64,000 bases of DNA from Flavobacterium lindanitolerans (lineage in GTDB: Bacteria > Bacteroidota > Bacteroidia > Flavobacteriales > Flavobacteriaceae). Below, in pieces: positions 51,213 through 60,787 of the stretch. The notes below the pieces were generated by a model that worked only from the letters and a program-made list of their open reading frames with translations, was not told the origin of the DNA and searched no databases. How positions within the stretch are numbered: position 1 is the first letter of the stretch; each line of letters begins with the position of its first letter. The translations under genes and the position numbers were made by a program. The stretch is taken from positions 45,694 to 109,693 of the forward strand of contig NZ_PJND01000011.1 in the NCBI RefSeq assembly GCF_002846575.1, in the 5' to 3' direction.

Positions 51213-54065
51213 TTATTTACTCAAGTACATTTTGCGTCGGCTGTACAGCTCATAGAACTGATCGTCTTTCAGGTCATCGATAAACAAAATGCTTTCTCCT
51301 GTAGATTTCATCTCCGGACCAAGCGCCTTGTTAACTCCTGAAAATTTGCTGAAAGAGAAAACCGGCTGTTTTATAGCAAATCCTTTTAAGTGAGGATTAA
51401 AGTCAAAGTCCGTCACTTTATTATGCCCTAACATTACTTTAGTCGCATAATTTACATAAGGCTCACCATATGCTTTTGCAATAAACGGAACCGTTCTGGA
51501 TGCTCTTGGGTTAGCCTCGATGATATAAACCATATCATCTTTAATCGCAAACTGGATATTAATCAGACCTACCGTTTTCAAGGCTAAAGCGATTTTCTTC
51601 GTATGGTCTTTAATCTGCTGCATCACGAACTCACCCAAATTGAATGGTGGCAACGTTGCATTTGAATCTCCCGAATGCACTCCGCAAGGTTCAATATGCT
51701 CCATGATTCCGATGATGTAGACATTTTCACCGTCACAGATGGCATCTGCTTCTGCCTCAATTGCTCCATCCAGATAATGGTCTAACAACAGCTTATTTCC
51801 AGGAATACTACGCAACAAATCGATTACGTGCTCTTCCAGTTCTTTTTTATTGATAACGATTTTCATTCCTTGTCCGCCAAGCACATAAGATGGTCTGACC
51901 AGCAAAGGAAAATCTAATTTATCTGCCAAAGCCGAAGCTTCATCAGCAGTTTCGGCAATCCCAAATTTAGGGAACGGGATATTCAATTCTGTCAGGAGTT
52001 CTGAAAAACGTCCTCTGTCTTCTGCCAAATCCAGGGCATCAAAGCTGGTTCCTATAATCTTGATTCCGTATTTGGAAAGCTTTTCTGCCAGTTTTAATGC
52101 GGTCTGTCCTCCTAACTGTACGATTACACCTTCCGGTTTTTCATGCTGGATAATATCATAGATATGCTCCCAGAAAACTGGCTCGAAGTATAATTTGTCT
52201 GCCGTATCAAAATCGGTAGAAACGGTTTCAGGATTACAGTTAATCATTATCGTTTCATAACCGCATTCTTTAGCCGCCAAAACACCATGTACGCAGGAAT
52301 AGTCAAACTCAATTCCCTGACCGATTCGGTTTGGACCTGAACCAAGCACAACCACTTTCTTTCTATCGGTTACGGCACTTTCGTTATGGACATATCGTTT
52401 ACCATCAGCCGTTTCAATTTCGGCTTCAAAAGTTGAATAGTAATACGGTGTTTTTGCTTTAAACTCTGCAGCACAGGTATCAACCAGTTTATAAACGCGG
52501 TTGATGTTCATTTCTTCACGTAGCTTGTGCACCTGACTTTCAAGACAGCCCATCATGTGAGCAATCTGCCTGTCGGCAAAACCTTTCTGTTTGGCTTCCA
52601 ACAATAATTCTTTTGGAAGCGTATCTATTTTAAAGTTGGAAATTTCTTTTTCCAACGTATATAATTCTTCGTATTGTTTCAGGAACCACATGTCAATTTT
52701 AGTGATTTCATGAATCCTGCTCAACGGAATACCCATTTGGATGGCATCATAAATCACGAAAACGCGATCCCAACTTGCAAAAGTCAGCTTTTCGATAATC
52801 TGCTCATAGTTTGTATAGCCTTTGCCGTCAGCACCCAGACCATTTCTTTTGATTTCTAAAGATTGTGTAGCTTTATGCAAAGCCTCCTGGAAGGAACGGC
52901 CAATACCCATCACCTCTCCTACTGATTTCATCTGAAGCCCTAACGTTCTGTCTGCACCTTCAAACTTGTCAAAGTTCCAACGTGGTATTTTTACGATTAC
53001 ATAATCCAAAGTAGGCTCAAATAAGGCCGAAGTCGACTTGGTAATCTGGTTTTGCAATTCGTCCAGGTGATATCCCAAAGCCAGTTTTGAAGCAATCTTG
53101 GCAATAGGATAACCTGTTGCTTTTGATGCCAGGGCCGAAGAACGGGAAACACGCGGATTGATTTCGATGGCTACAATATCTTCTCTTTCATCCGGAGATA
53201 CTGCAAACTGCACGTTACATCCACCTGCAAAATTTCCAATGCTTCGCATCATCTTGATGGCCATGTCACGCATCTTTTGGAAAGTGGCATCAGATAATGT
53301 CATTGCCGGAGCTACCGTAATAGAATCACCTGTATGGATACCCATCGGATCCATATTTTCAATAGAACAGATGATTACGACATTATCATTTTTATCTCTT
53401 AAAAGTTCTAGTTCATATTCTTTCCAACCAAACAATGCCTTATCGATAAGTACTTCGTGTATTGGAGAAGCTTCCAATCCTTTGGTAAGCAAATCATCAA
53501 AATCTTCTTTTTTATGTACGAAAGCAGCTCCGGTTCCTCCTAAGGTAAACGAAGGGCGTATTACCAACGGAAAACCAAATTCCTGAGCGATTTCTTTTCC
53601 CTGAAGGAAAGAAGTAGCTGTTTTTGCAGGTGCTGCCGGAATATCAATTTTCTGAAGCAATTGCTTGAACTGTTCACGGTCTTCGGTAATATTAATGGCA
53701 TTGATATCCACACCAATTAATTTCACGCCAAAATCTGCCCAGATTCCTTTTTCATCGGCTTCCAGACATAAATTCAAGGCAGTCTGTCCTCCCATTGTTG
53801 GCAAAACGGCATCAATCTGCGGATGTTCTTTAAGGATTTCGATGATAGACTTGGTTGTCAGTGGCTTCAAATAAACATGGTCGGCCATTGACGGGTCTGT
53901 CATAATTGTAGCGGGATTGGAATTGATTAAGATAACTTCAATTCCTTCTTCTCTGATAGATCGTGCGGATTGCGAACCAGCATAATCAAACTCGCAGGCC
54001 TGTCCGATAACGATTGGACCTGAACCGATGATTAAAACTGATTTAATTGAATTGTCTTTCGGCAT
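51213..54065 (-). CDS. carB: Carbamoyl-phosphate synthase large subunit
   Basis: 950 residues from the ATG at 54065; an in-frame ATG at 54107 would add a non-conserved stretch. Two ATP-grasp halves are recognised by KSVLIIGSGPIVIGQACEFDYAG and VVVLGSGPNRIGQGIEFDYSC. Each contains the preATP and ATP-grasp signatures. It makes carbamoyl phosphate for pyrimidines and arginine. E. coli CarB is 1073 residues; this one stops where the C-terminal MGS-like allosteric domain would begin, so control by UMP, IMP or ornithine is likely absent. carA is not in the window. Confidence 0.95.
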   Translation of the reverse strand: MPKDNSIKSVLIIGSGPIVIGQACEFDYAGSQSARSIREEGIEVILINSNPATIMTDPSMADHVYLKPLTTKSIIEILKEHPQIDAVLPTMGGQTALNLCLEADEKGIWADFGVKLIGVDINAINITEDREQFKQLLQKIDIPAAPAKTATSFLQGKEIAQEFGFPLVIRPSFTLGGTGAAFVHKKEDFDDLLTKGLEASPIHEVLIDKALFGWKEYELELLRDKNDNVVIICSIENMDPMGIHTGDSITVAPAMTLSDATFQKMRDMAIKMMRSIGNFAGGCNVQFAVSPDEREDIVAIEINPRVSRSSALASKATGYPIAKIASKLALGYHLDELQNQITKSTSALFEPTLDYVIVKIPRWNFDKFEGADRTLGLQMKSVGEVMGIGRSFQEALHKATQSLEIKRNGLGADGKGYTNYEQIIEKLTFASWDRVFVIYDAIQMGIPLSRIHEITKIDMWFLKQYEELYTLEKEISNFKIDTLPKELLLEAKQKGFADRQIAHMMGCLESQVHKLREEMNINRVYKLVDTCAAEFKAKTPYYYSTFEAEIETADGKRYVHNESAVTDRKKVVVLGSGPNRIGQGIEFDYSCVHGVLAAKECGYETIMINCNPETVSTDFDTADKLYFEPVFWEHIYDIIQHEKPEGVIVQLGGQTALKLAEKLSKYGIKIIGTSFDALDLAEDRGRFSELLTELNIPFPKFGIAETADEASALADKLDFPLLVRPSYVLGGQGMKIVINKKELEEHVIDLLRSIPGNKLLLDHYLDGAIEAEADAICDGENVYIIGIMEHIEPCGVHSGDSNATLPPFNLGEFVMQQIKDHTKKIALALKTVGLINIQFAIKDDMVYIIEANPRASRTVPFIAKAYGEPYVNYATKVMLGHNKVTDFDFNPHLKGFAIKQPVFSFSKFSGVNKALGPEMKSTGESILFIDDLKDDQFYELYSRRKMYLSK

Positions 54066-54138
54066 GTTGTTGTGTGTTGTTGTAGTTAATCCTGGCAGGG
54101 CTGACACCCTGAACCTATTTAAAATTTAGCGACAAGGT

Positions 54139-54175
54139 ATAAAAAAAGGCGGTACTGAAATTAAGTAACGCCTTT
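54139..54175 (-). terminator. Terminator of rpmH
   Basis: AAAGGCG (about 54145-54151) with CGCCTTT (about 54169-54175), extended inward by GTAC/GTA pairing. On the minus strand it is followed by a T-run. It lies 20 bases after the rpmH stop. Confidence 0.7.
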
Positions 54176-54194
54176 ATCGATGTTTATCTAAACA

Positions 54195-54356
54195 TTATTT
54201 TTTGTGTCTTGGTTCAGAAGAAACAGTAAGTTTATGTCTTCCTTTAGCTCTTCTACGAGCAAGCACTTTTCTTCCATTGGCTGTAGCCATTCTTTCCATA
54301 AAACCGTGCTTATTTCTTCTTTTTCTTTTCGATGGTTGAAACGTTCTTTTGCTCAT
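54195..54356 (-). CDS. rpmH: 50S ribosomal protein L34
   Basis: 53 residues reading [20 protein letters not shown] at the start and [15 protein letters not shown] at the end, with the L34 core [20 protein letters not shown]34 is a small basic 50S protein near the exit of domain I of 23S rRNA. It is transcribed alone, with its own terminator before carB. Confidence 0.97.
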   Translation of the reverse strand: MSKRTFQPSKRKRRNKHGFMERMATANGRKVLARRRAKGRHKLTVSSEPRHKK

Positions 54357-54496
54357 TGCTTTATATCTTTAAAAATCTTAATTAAATATCTTTTTATAGG
54401 TTCGAAATCAATAGCTGTTCCAAAACCGAGTGCAAATATACGAAGTCTTTTTTTTCTGGCAAGTAGTTTTATAAAAATATTTTTAATTGATTTTAT

Positions 54497-54504
54497 TACC
54501 TTTG
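54497..54504 (+). promoter_or_regulatory. Probable -7 box before the TPR-like gene
   Basis: TACCTTTG matches TAnnTTTG, 20 bases before the ATG at 54525. Confidence 0.45.
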
Positions 54505-54524
54505 CGACTCAAATATACAAAATT

Positions 54525-55040
54525 ATGTTCCATAGAAATATTAAACTCATCTTAGCCGGACTAATTATCGCTACCGGAATTTGGCAATTTACAGAAAACA
54601 ACATCGGAAACGGGATTTTCCTTATCCTGTTATCACTGGTCTTTATATTACTTTATTTTAAAAATGAATTTATCCTTCTGGCTTTCCTTAAATTGAGAAA
54701 ACAGGATTTTGCCGGAGCTCAAAAATGGCTGGCCTATATCAAAAATCCTGAAACGGCTTTGGTCAGAAAACAGCAAGGATATTACAACTACCTTCACGGA
54801 CTGATGCTTTCGCAAACCAACCTGATGCAGGCTGAAAAGCATTTCAAAAAAGCGGTGGAATTAGGATTGTCAATGGATATGGACCTTGCCGTTGCCAAAT
54901 TAAACCTTGCCGGTGTTGCTATGTCAAGACGAAGAAAAATCGAAGCTACGAACCTGTTGAACGAAGTCAAAAGATTAGACAAGCAGAACATGCTTAAAGA
55001 CCAGGTGAAGATGATGAAGGAACAATTGAAGAAAATCTAA
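54525..55040 (+). CDS. Membrane-anchored TPR-like protein
   Basis: 171 residues from the ATG at 54525; the open frame extends further upstream but that part is antisense to rpmH. Two transmembrane segments (about 5-18 and 27-43) precede a helical TPR-like body (about 75-165; NYLHGLMLSQTNLMQAEKHF, LNLAGVAMSRRRKIEATNLL). The role is unknown, perhaps a scaffold. Confidence 0.75.
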   Translation: MFHRNIKLILAGLIIATGIWQFTENNIGNGIFLILLSLVFILLYFKNEFILLAFLKLRKQDFAGAQKWLAYIKNPETALVRKQQGYYNYLHGLMLSQTNLMQAEKHFKKAVELGLSMDMDLAVAKLNLAGVAMSRRRKIEATNLLNEVKRLDKQNMLKDQVKMMKEQLKKI

Positions 55041-55057
55041 AAAGAAATACCTACCAT

Positions 55058-55089
55058 AAAAAAGCCATACTTTTCAGTATGGCTTTTTT
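55058..55089. terminator. Bidirectional terminator
   Basis: AAGCCATAC (55062-55070) and GTATGGCTT pair around a 6-base loop, with A/T runs on both sides, between genes ending at 55040 and 55092. Confidence 0.85.
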
Positions 55090-55091
55090 AT

Positions 55092-55985
55092 TTAATATCC
55101 CTCTGTCGGAATTTCTATTACATATTTCTTTTTCGCCGGATTCGTCAACTTCCTGTCGCGAAGCCATGGATTATGGATTTTCAAAATCTTATAATTGATT
55201 CCCTGTGATTTTGCGAAAGAAGCCAGGTCAGTAATCGAGCTGTCTATTTCCAGCTTTCGGGTTGGAATTGCCTGATATAATTCTGCCGGCGCCACATTGA
55301 ATCCGTATTGTACCGGGTTTTGCATAATTTGCTTCAAGGCCAGAATCCTGAAAACATAACGCGCTGTCTCATCCGTCAAAAGGAGGTCATAATAATTTGT
55401 AACTCCCTGAATCGTTATTTGCTTATTGACTCCGCCAAAACCTCCATTATAAGAAGCCGCAGCCAATGTCCAGCTACCAAACTTTTTATAGGCATCCAAC
55501 AGGTATTTGCAGGCTGCTTCTGTCGATTTTTCAAGATGGTATCTCTCGTCAACAACATCATTTACTTCCATACCTCTTTCTTTTGCCGTGTCTGCCATAA
55601 ACTGCCAGAATCCTTTGGCTCCCGCAGAAGAGGTAGCATTCATCAATGCACTTTCTGCTACGGCAAGATATTTAAAATCATCCGGGACCCCATTTTTTTT
55701 GAGGATGGGTTCTATAACCGGAAAAAAGCGGTTGGCCCTTTTTATAATCAAAAGCGTAGAAGCGTCCAGGTTTGCATTAACCAGTAACTCCCTATCAAAG
55801 CGTTCTTTTACGTCAACAATATTCAGGGGTGTTTTTTCTCCGGCAAAATCAATTTCTGCAGGAAAAAAATAGCCTTTTTCTACCGGAGCCTTATCTCCTA
55901 TTTTTTCGTCGGAAACCGCATGGATTAAAATGCCGCTCACCAAAACAACCGAGGCTATCAAGCCAGTCTTCTTCATCAATTTCAT
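55092..55985 (-). CDS. Lytic transglycosylase, MltD-like
   Basis: 297 residues, N-terminal signal/anchor (about 6-22). The SLT fold is clear: FKYLAVAESALMNATSSAGAK (catalytic Glu in AES), GFWQFMADTAKERGMEVND, and SWTLAAASYNGGFGG. It cleaves peptidoglycan glycan strands from the periplasm. The C-terminal part (about 210-297) reads like a degenerate LysM-containing tail (DLASFAKSQGINYKILKIHN). It is alone in its transcription unit. Confidence 0.88.
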   Translation of the reverse strand: MKLMKKTGLIASVVLVSGILIHAVSDEKIGDKAPVEKGYFFPAEIDFAGEKTPLNIVDVKERFDRELLVNANLDASTLLIIKRANRFFPVIEPILKKNGVPDDFKYLAVAESALMNATSSAGAKGFWQFMADTAKERGMEVNDVVDERYHLEKSTEAACKYLLDAYKKFGSWTLAAASYNGGFGGVNKQITIQGVTNYYDLLLTDETARYVFRILALKQIMQNPVQYGFNVAPAELYQAIPTRKLEIDSSITDLASFAKSQGINYKILKIHNPWLRDRKLTNPAKKKYVIEIPTEGY

Positions 55986-56043
55986 AGTCTTAGTCTTTAG
56001 TCTTTGAGTGTATTTTGTAAACCTACAAACATTTTTTTAATTT

Positions 56044-56706
56044 TTACGTTCCTAATATAATTTTAGGAAGGTGTTCGTTCAGCCATTTAAACTTGTTAAT
56101 AATCATAATATGTGTTCCGCCTTTTACAGGAATAAATCCCTTAATGTATTTAGGAGGAAAAACCTCATCCGCATCTCCATGAATATGAACCACTTGCTCA
56201 TCCGGTATTGCCCTATCCCATAGAATAATCTGCTCCAGAGCCCAATCCAGATATTTTTTGTCTCTCATGGAAAGAAATTTTTCATAAAGCTTCAGCTTTT
56301 TGTTCATCTTATCGTTTCCAAAAGAAAATTTCGCAAAGGCTTCAACGTTCTGCATCAGTCCGGTAGGGAAAAACTTGTAGGCTCTTATTGATTTTGCAAC
56401 TTTCATCCTTCTCGGAAACTCTGCATTGCATTTGACACTTGAAATAATAATCACTTTTCTTGCCTTTACAAATCGGGCCATTTCCTGCACTAAAACTCCG
56501 CCAAAAGACACACCAATAAGTACGGGATTTTCATGTTTTATTTCTTTCGCCATTCGTTCTGCATAACCTGCAAGACTTTCTCCTTCAAGCGGAATCGTCC
56601 ATTCTAAAAGATGGGTTTCGAACTGGTCTTCAGGCAGATGAATCCTTTCAAAAATTGTGGAGCTAGCGGCCATACCCGGCATAAAATATACTGGAATTTT
56701 TTCCAT
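56044..56706 (-). CDS. Alpha/beta-hydrolase
   Basis: 220 residues without signal peptide. VYFMPGMAASSTIF is the oxyanion region, LIGVSFGGVL the nucleophile elbow (G-x-S-x-G), HGDADEVFP supplies the Asp and GGTHIMI the His of the triad. Cytoplasmic; substrate unknown. Confidence 0.82.
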   Translation of the reverse strand: MEKIPVYFMPGMAASSTIFERIHLPEDQFETHLLEWTIPLEGESLAGYAERMAKEIKHENPVLIGVSFGGVLVQEMARFVKARKVIIISSVKCNAEFPRRMKVAKSIRAYKFFPTGLMQNVEAFAKFSFGNDKMNKKLKLYEKFLSMRDKKYLDWALEQIILWDRAIPDEQVVHIHGDADEVFPPKYIKGFIPVKGGTHIMIINKFKWLNEHLPKIILGT

Positions 56707-56901
56707 CAGAATTGTTTTAACGGTATCATAACAGCAACAAAAGGTTTTTATTACGAAATTTGTATAAAATTATGGTTTTTATCCCAAACACCTCTTCTCA
56801 ACATTTTAAATAATCGATAAGTTATAAAACGACAATGTTTTCAAAATCAAAACCCATGCCGTTTAAACCATCGATACCACTACAATATCTTTATTTGAAT
56901 T

Positions 56902-57186
56902 ATGGAAATTAAAGACAACACTTTTTCAAGACAGTTTGAAGCCCATAGTGACGGAAAACTAATTGCGGTTGAATACTCTTTTCAGGAGAAAAAAATTTTT
57001 CTCACTAAAATACTCACTCCTGAACAATTTGAGAATGACGATTTTATAAATGACTTCCTAAAAGAAATCATGTCTATTGCAGAACAACGGAAATTAAAAG
57101 TAGTACCTATACATCCGAAAATAGCAGCCTTTTTCAGAAAAAATCCTGCTTACAAAGAATTGCTTCCTCCGGGAATCCGCATTTAA
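56902..57186 (+). CDS. GNAT-like N-acetyltransferase (YjdJ type)
   Basis: 94 residues, a minimal GNAT of the YjdJ type: the strand GKLIAVEYSF, then FINDFLKEIMSIAEQRKLKVVPIHPKIAAFF, which is the usual C-terminal motif of this short family. Likely acts on small amines or proteins; target unknown. Confidence 0.8.
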   Translation: MEIKDNTFSRQFEAHSDGKLIAVEYSFQEKKIFLTKILTPEQFENDDFINDFLKEIMSIAEQRKLKVVPIHPKIAAFFRKNPAYKELLPPGIRI

Positions 57187-57280
57187 TTTGATTCGTCTGG
57201 CAAAGTTTTAGCCACAGATTAGAATAATTACACTGATTTAAGTTTGCCCTAATTAAACTTTAAATTTCAATGATTTTCTC

Positions 57281-57338
57281 TTTGCGGCTCTGCGTCTTTG
57301 CGAGCAATTATTTTCGCGTAAAGACGCAGAGCCGCAAA
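57281..57338. repeat. Dispersed palindromic repeat, copy C
   Basis: The left arm TTTGCGGCTCTGCGTCTTTG (57281-57300) pairs nearly completely with the right arm (57315-57338, CGCGTAAAGACGCAGAGCCG plus CAAA). The core GCGTCTTTGC/GTAAAGACGC is shared with copy A, the outer GCGGCTCTG with copy B. It lies between two plus-strand genes. Confidence 0.7.
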
Positions 57339-57380
57339 ACTTTTGTTGTAAAGTTTCCCGCAATCCATTATTTTTATCGA

Positions 57381-57716
57381 ATGACAGAAGAAAACCTTAA
57401 AATTCTTAGCTTCTTCGAAAACATCGAAAAATATTACGGATGTAAAACCGAAATCACGGAAGGATTGTATAGTCTCCAGGAAAGTTTTGACAACCACTCA
57501 ACTACCTGGAATTTGTCAGAGTTTACACTTACCCGTTCCGGCTACAGGAAAAGCGGCGGACGGATGATGATGGAAGGCGAAAAGATGTATTTTGAAATTT
57601 CTGCCGCCCTGATTGTAAGCTTTAAGCAAACAGGCAGGAATTCTTTTGAGTTTATAGAAAAATATGGTGAATCCGTTTTCAGAATTACTAAAATCCGATT
57701 CCACTACAGGTATTAA
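57381..57716 (+). CDS. Conserved hypothetical protein
   Basis: 111 residues from the ATG at 57381; the open frame reaches back across the palindromic repeat but that part is not coding. It starts MTEENLKILSFFENIEKYYGC and ends with paired strands (EFIEKYGESVFRITKIRFHY). No signal peptide and no family recognised. Confidence 0.6.
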   Translation: MTEENLKILSFFENIEKYYGCKTEITEGLYSLQESFDNHSTTWNLSEFTLTRSGYRKSGGRMMMEGEKMYFEISAALIVSFKQTGRNSFEFIEKYGESVFRITKIRFHYRY

Positions 57717-57732
57717 AACTATCTATTACGAA

Positions 57733-59064
57733 TTAGGCTTCTACATTTAAAAACTCCATCCTAACCAAACCGTCTTCATCAATTTTGGTCAGGTTGATTT
57801 CATGTAACGTATTTACCAATTCCGGATTCCATGGCGTTTTTACCTTTACATAATTCTCGGTAAAACCATGAATGTAGCCTTCTTTGTTTTCTCCTTCAAA
57901 CAAAACTGTCCTGTTGGTTCCTAACTGACTTTCATAAAAGGCCCTTCTCTTCTTAACAGATAATCCTCTCAACATCTTGCTTCTTTTGGCACGTATGTTG
58001 GCAGGAACAGGATTTGGCATTGCCGCTGCTTCTGTATTGTCTCTTTCTGAATAGGTAAAAACATGCAGGTAGGAAATATCCAGGTCATTCAGAAAATGAT
58101 AGGTTTCCAGGAAATGCTCATCGGTTTCACCGGGAAATCCTACAATAACGTCAACCCCTATACAGGCATGCGGCATTACTTCGCGGATTTTATTGACCCT
58201 GTTGGTATATACTTCTCTCAGATAGCGGCGCTTCATCTTTTTCAGAATATCGTTGCTTCCGGATTGTAACGGAATATGAAAATGCGGTACAAATGTTCTT
58301 GATTTTGAAACAAATTCGATAGTTTCATCGCGAAGCAGGTTTGGTTCTATAGACGAAATTCTCAAACGCTCAATTCCTTCTACCTTGTCCAATTCCTGAA
58401 CCAGTTCGTAAAAAGTGTGCTCGTGCTTCTTATTTCCGAATTCTCCTTTTCCATAATCTCCGATATTGACTCCGGTAAGGACAATTTCCTTGATGTTTTG
58501 CTGTGAAATTTCTTTGGCATTTTTCAATACGTTTTCCATCGTATCGCTTCTTGAAATTCCTCTTGCCAAAGGAATCGTGCAGTAAGTACACTTGTAATCA
58601 CAACCGTCCTGTACTTTCAAAAAGGCACGAGTCCTGTCACCAATAGAATAACTGCCCACATAAAAATCTGCTTCGGCTATTTCGCAGGAATGTACTTCGC
58701 CAAAATCATTTTTCGACAAATCGTTTATATAATCTGTAATCTTGAACTTTTCTGTAGCACCCAAAACCAAATCCACACCATCAACCGCAGCCAATTCTTC
58801 CGGTTTCAATTGCGCATAACAGCCAACTGCCGCTACAAATGCCTTTTCATTGAGTTTCATCGCTTTTTTTACGACCTGCTTGAATTGCTTGTCCGCATTT
58901 TCTGTTACCGAGCATGTGTTTATAACATAAATATCGGCAACTTCTTCAAATTCGACACGGTCAAAACCTTCATCCTGAAAGTTTCGGGCAATAGTAGATG
59001 TTTCTGAAAAATTCAGCTTACATCCCAGCGTATAAAAAGCAACTTTTTTTCTGTTCTCTGTCAT
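57733..59064 (-). CDS. mtaB: tRNA t6A37 methylthiotransferase
   Basis: 443 residues. The N-terminal MTTase domain has three Cys ligands for the first cluster (TLGCKLNFSET, INTCSVTENAD, AVGCYAQLKP). The radical-SAM domain has GCDYKCTYCTIPLARG (CxxxCxxC). A C-terminal TRAM-like part ends the protein. MtaB adds a methylthio group to t6A37 of tRNA. It is divergent from the peptide-binding lipoprotein gene. Confidence 0.93.
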   Translation of the reverse strand: MTENRKKVAFYTLGCKLNFSETSTIARNFQDEGFDRVEFEEVADIYVINTCSVTENADKQFKQVVKKAMKLNEKAFVAAVGCYAQLKPEELAAVDGVDLVLGATEKFKITDYINDLSKNDFGEVHSCEIAEADFYVGSYSIGDRTRAFLKVQDGCDYKCTYCTIPLARGISRSDTMENVLKNAKEISQQNIKEIVLTGVNIGDYGKGEFGNKKHEHTFYELVQELDKVEGIERLRISSIEPNLLRDETIEFVSKSRTFVPHFHIPLQSGSNDILKKMKRRYLREVYTNRVNKIREVMPHACIGVDVIVGFPGETDEHFLETYHFLNDLDISYLHVFTYSERDNTEAAAMPNPVPANIRAKRSKMLRGLSVKKRRAFYESQLGTNRTVLFEGENKEGYIHGFTENYVKVKTPWNPELVNTLHEINLTKIDEDGLVRMEFLNVEA

Positions 59065-59156
59065 TATAAATTTTCCCGGAAATTGGGGAATTGGTATCTT
59101 TAGTTATATTTACATTTTGCAAATAGCCTGCAAATTTACATACAATATTTTTCAAA

Positions 59157-60776
59157 ATGAAATCAATAATATACTACATATCAATATTTTGGATAACGTT
59201 AACTTTATGTTCCTGCGGAAAAAGAGCAGAAGAAAATCGCGACCATGAAGTTTTTCGCTTTAACCAGGATGCCAATGTCAGTTCTCTTGACCCTGCTTTT
59301 GCAAAATCGCAGGACAATATCTGGATGTGTAATCAGCTTTATAATGGCCTGATACAATTGGACGATAGCCTGAATATTAAACCAGACCTTGCCAAATCCT
59401 GGACGATTTCTGAAGATGGGAAAACCTATAATTTCAATTTGAGAAAAGATGTTTTCTTTCATAAAAGCGGTGTATTTGCCAACAGTAAAGATTCAACCCG
59501 TACCGTAAATGCCCATGATTTTGAATACAGCTTTAACCGACTTTTAGATGAAAAAATAGCATCGCCCGGAGGATGGATTATGCAGAATGTAGAAAATTTC
59601 AAGGCTAAGAATGATACTGTGTTTGAAATCCGGCTAAAGAAACCTTTTCCGGCCTTTTTAGGACTACTTTCCATGAAATATGCTTCGGTAGTTCCAAAAG
59701 AAGCTTTTGCTGTTCCCGGTTATGACTTTAGGACAAAACCTATTGGCACTGGTCCTTTTCAGTTCAAATTATGGGAAGAAAATGTGAAACTGGTCCTGAG
59801 AAAAAATCCGCTGTATTTTGAAAAAGACGAAAACGGAAAGCAATTGCCGTATCTGGAAGCCGTAGCGGTAACTTTTCTGCCTGATAAACAGAGCGGTTTC
59901 CTTTTATTCGCACAGGGTAAAATCGATTTTGTGTCCGGACTCCATCCGTCTTATAAAGATGAAATTCTGACACAAAGCGGGGAACTTCAGGAAAAGTACA
60001 AAAAAGATGTTACCATGATTACGGGACCTTATCTCAATACGGAATATCTTGGTTTCCGCATGGATGGAAATGACAAGATATTACTCGACAAAAGAATACG
60101 ACAGGCAATGAATTATGGGTTTGACAGGCAAAAGCTGATAACCTATCTCCGAAACGGAATGGGAACTCCGGCCATAAACGGAATGATTCCTGCCGGACTC
60201 CCGAGTTTTGATGCCTCGAAAATTGGCTATGATTATGATATCCAAAAAGCAAGAGATTTGGTTGCTGCTTATAAAAAGGCTACGGGCGACAAAAATCCGA
60301 AAATCGCCTTGAGTACCAATGCTACCTATCTTGATATTTCAGAATACCTCCAACGGGAATGGAAAAAAATAGGTCTTGACGTTGCCATAGACGTCAATCC
60401 TCCGGCTACTTTAAGGCAAGCCATTTCTACAGGAAAAGTTTCTTTTTTCAGGGCAAGCTGGATTGCAGATTATCCGGATGCAGAAAACTACCTTTCATTG
60501 TTCTATAGCAAGAATTTTGCTCCAAACGGCCCTAATTACACACACTTTAAGAGTGATGAGTTTGACAGGCTCTATGAAAATGCTTTCTTAGAAACCGATA
60601 ATGCCAAACGTTTCGAATTGTATCAAAAAATGGATGATTTAATTATCAAAGAAGCCCCGGTTATTCCCTTATTTTATGATAAGGTTGCCCGTTTTACGCG
60701 AAAAAACGTTACCGGTCTTGGCATAAATCCTTTAAATATGCTGGATTTACGCCGGGTTAAAAAAAGTAAGGTATAG
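59157..60776 (+). CDS. Peptide/oligopeptide-binding ABC lipoprotein
   Basis: 539 residues with lipobox TLCSCGKRA (Cys about 21). It is a family 5 solute-binding protein: VSSLDPAFAKSQDNIWMCNQLYNGL, LAKSWTISEDGKTYNFNLRKDVFFH, and KPIGTGPFQFKLWEENVKLVLR. It binds peptides or similar ligands. No permease or ATPase genes are next to it, so it may work with an importer encoded elsewhere. Confidence 0.9.
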   Translation: MKSIIYYISIFWITLTLCSCGKRAEENRDHEVFRFNQDANVSSLDPAFAKSQDNIWMCNQLYNGLIQLDDSLNIKPDLAKSWTISEDGKTYNFNLRKDVFFHKSGVFANSKDSTRTVNAHDFEYSFNRLLDEKIASPGGWIMQNVENFKAKNDTVFEIRLKKPFPAFLGLLSMKYASVVPKEAFAVPGYDFRTKPIGTGPFQFKLWEENVKLVLRKNPLYFEKDENGKQLPYLEAVAVTFLPDKQSGFLLFAQGKIDFVSGLHPSYKDEILTQSGELQEKYKKDVTMITGPYLNTEYLGFRMDGNDKILLDKRIRQAMNYGFDRQKLITYLRNGMGTPAINGMIPAGLPSFDASKIGYDYDIQKARDLVAAYKKATGDKNPKIALSTNATYLDISEYLQREWKKIGLDVAIDVNPPATLRQAISTGKVSFFRASWIADYPDAENYLSLFYSKNFAPNGPNYTHFKSDEFDRLYENAFLETDNAKRFELYQKMDDLIIKEAPVIPLFYDKVARFTRKNVTGLGINPLNMLDLRRVKKSKV

Positions 60777-60787
60777 CAAATTCTCCT

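Noticed and set aside
51213..54065. Frameshift or truncation of carB
   Set aside because: The end is clean, followed by a normal terminator, and the missing piece is exactly one domain, so a genuinely shorter enzyme fits better.
54204..54524. Long N-terminal extension of the TPR-like protein
   Set aside because: It is the complement of rpmH, and the extension has a Ser/Phe-rich composition typical of an antisense frame.
57270..57380. Start of the small protein at 57270
   Set aside because: That part translates the palindromic repeat; the ATG at 57381 starts the conserved-looking chain.
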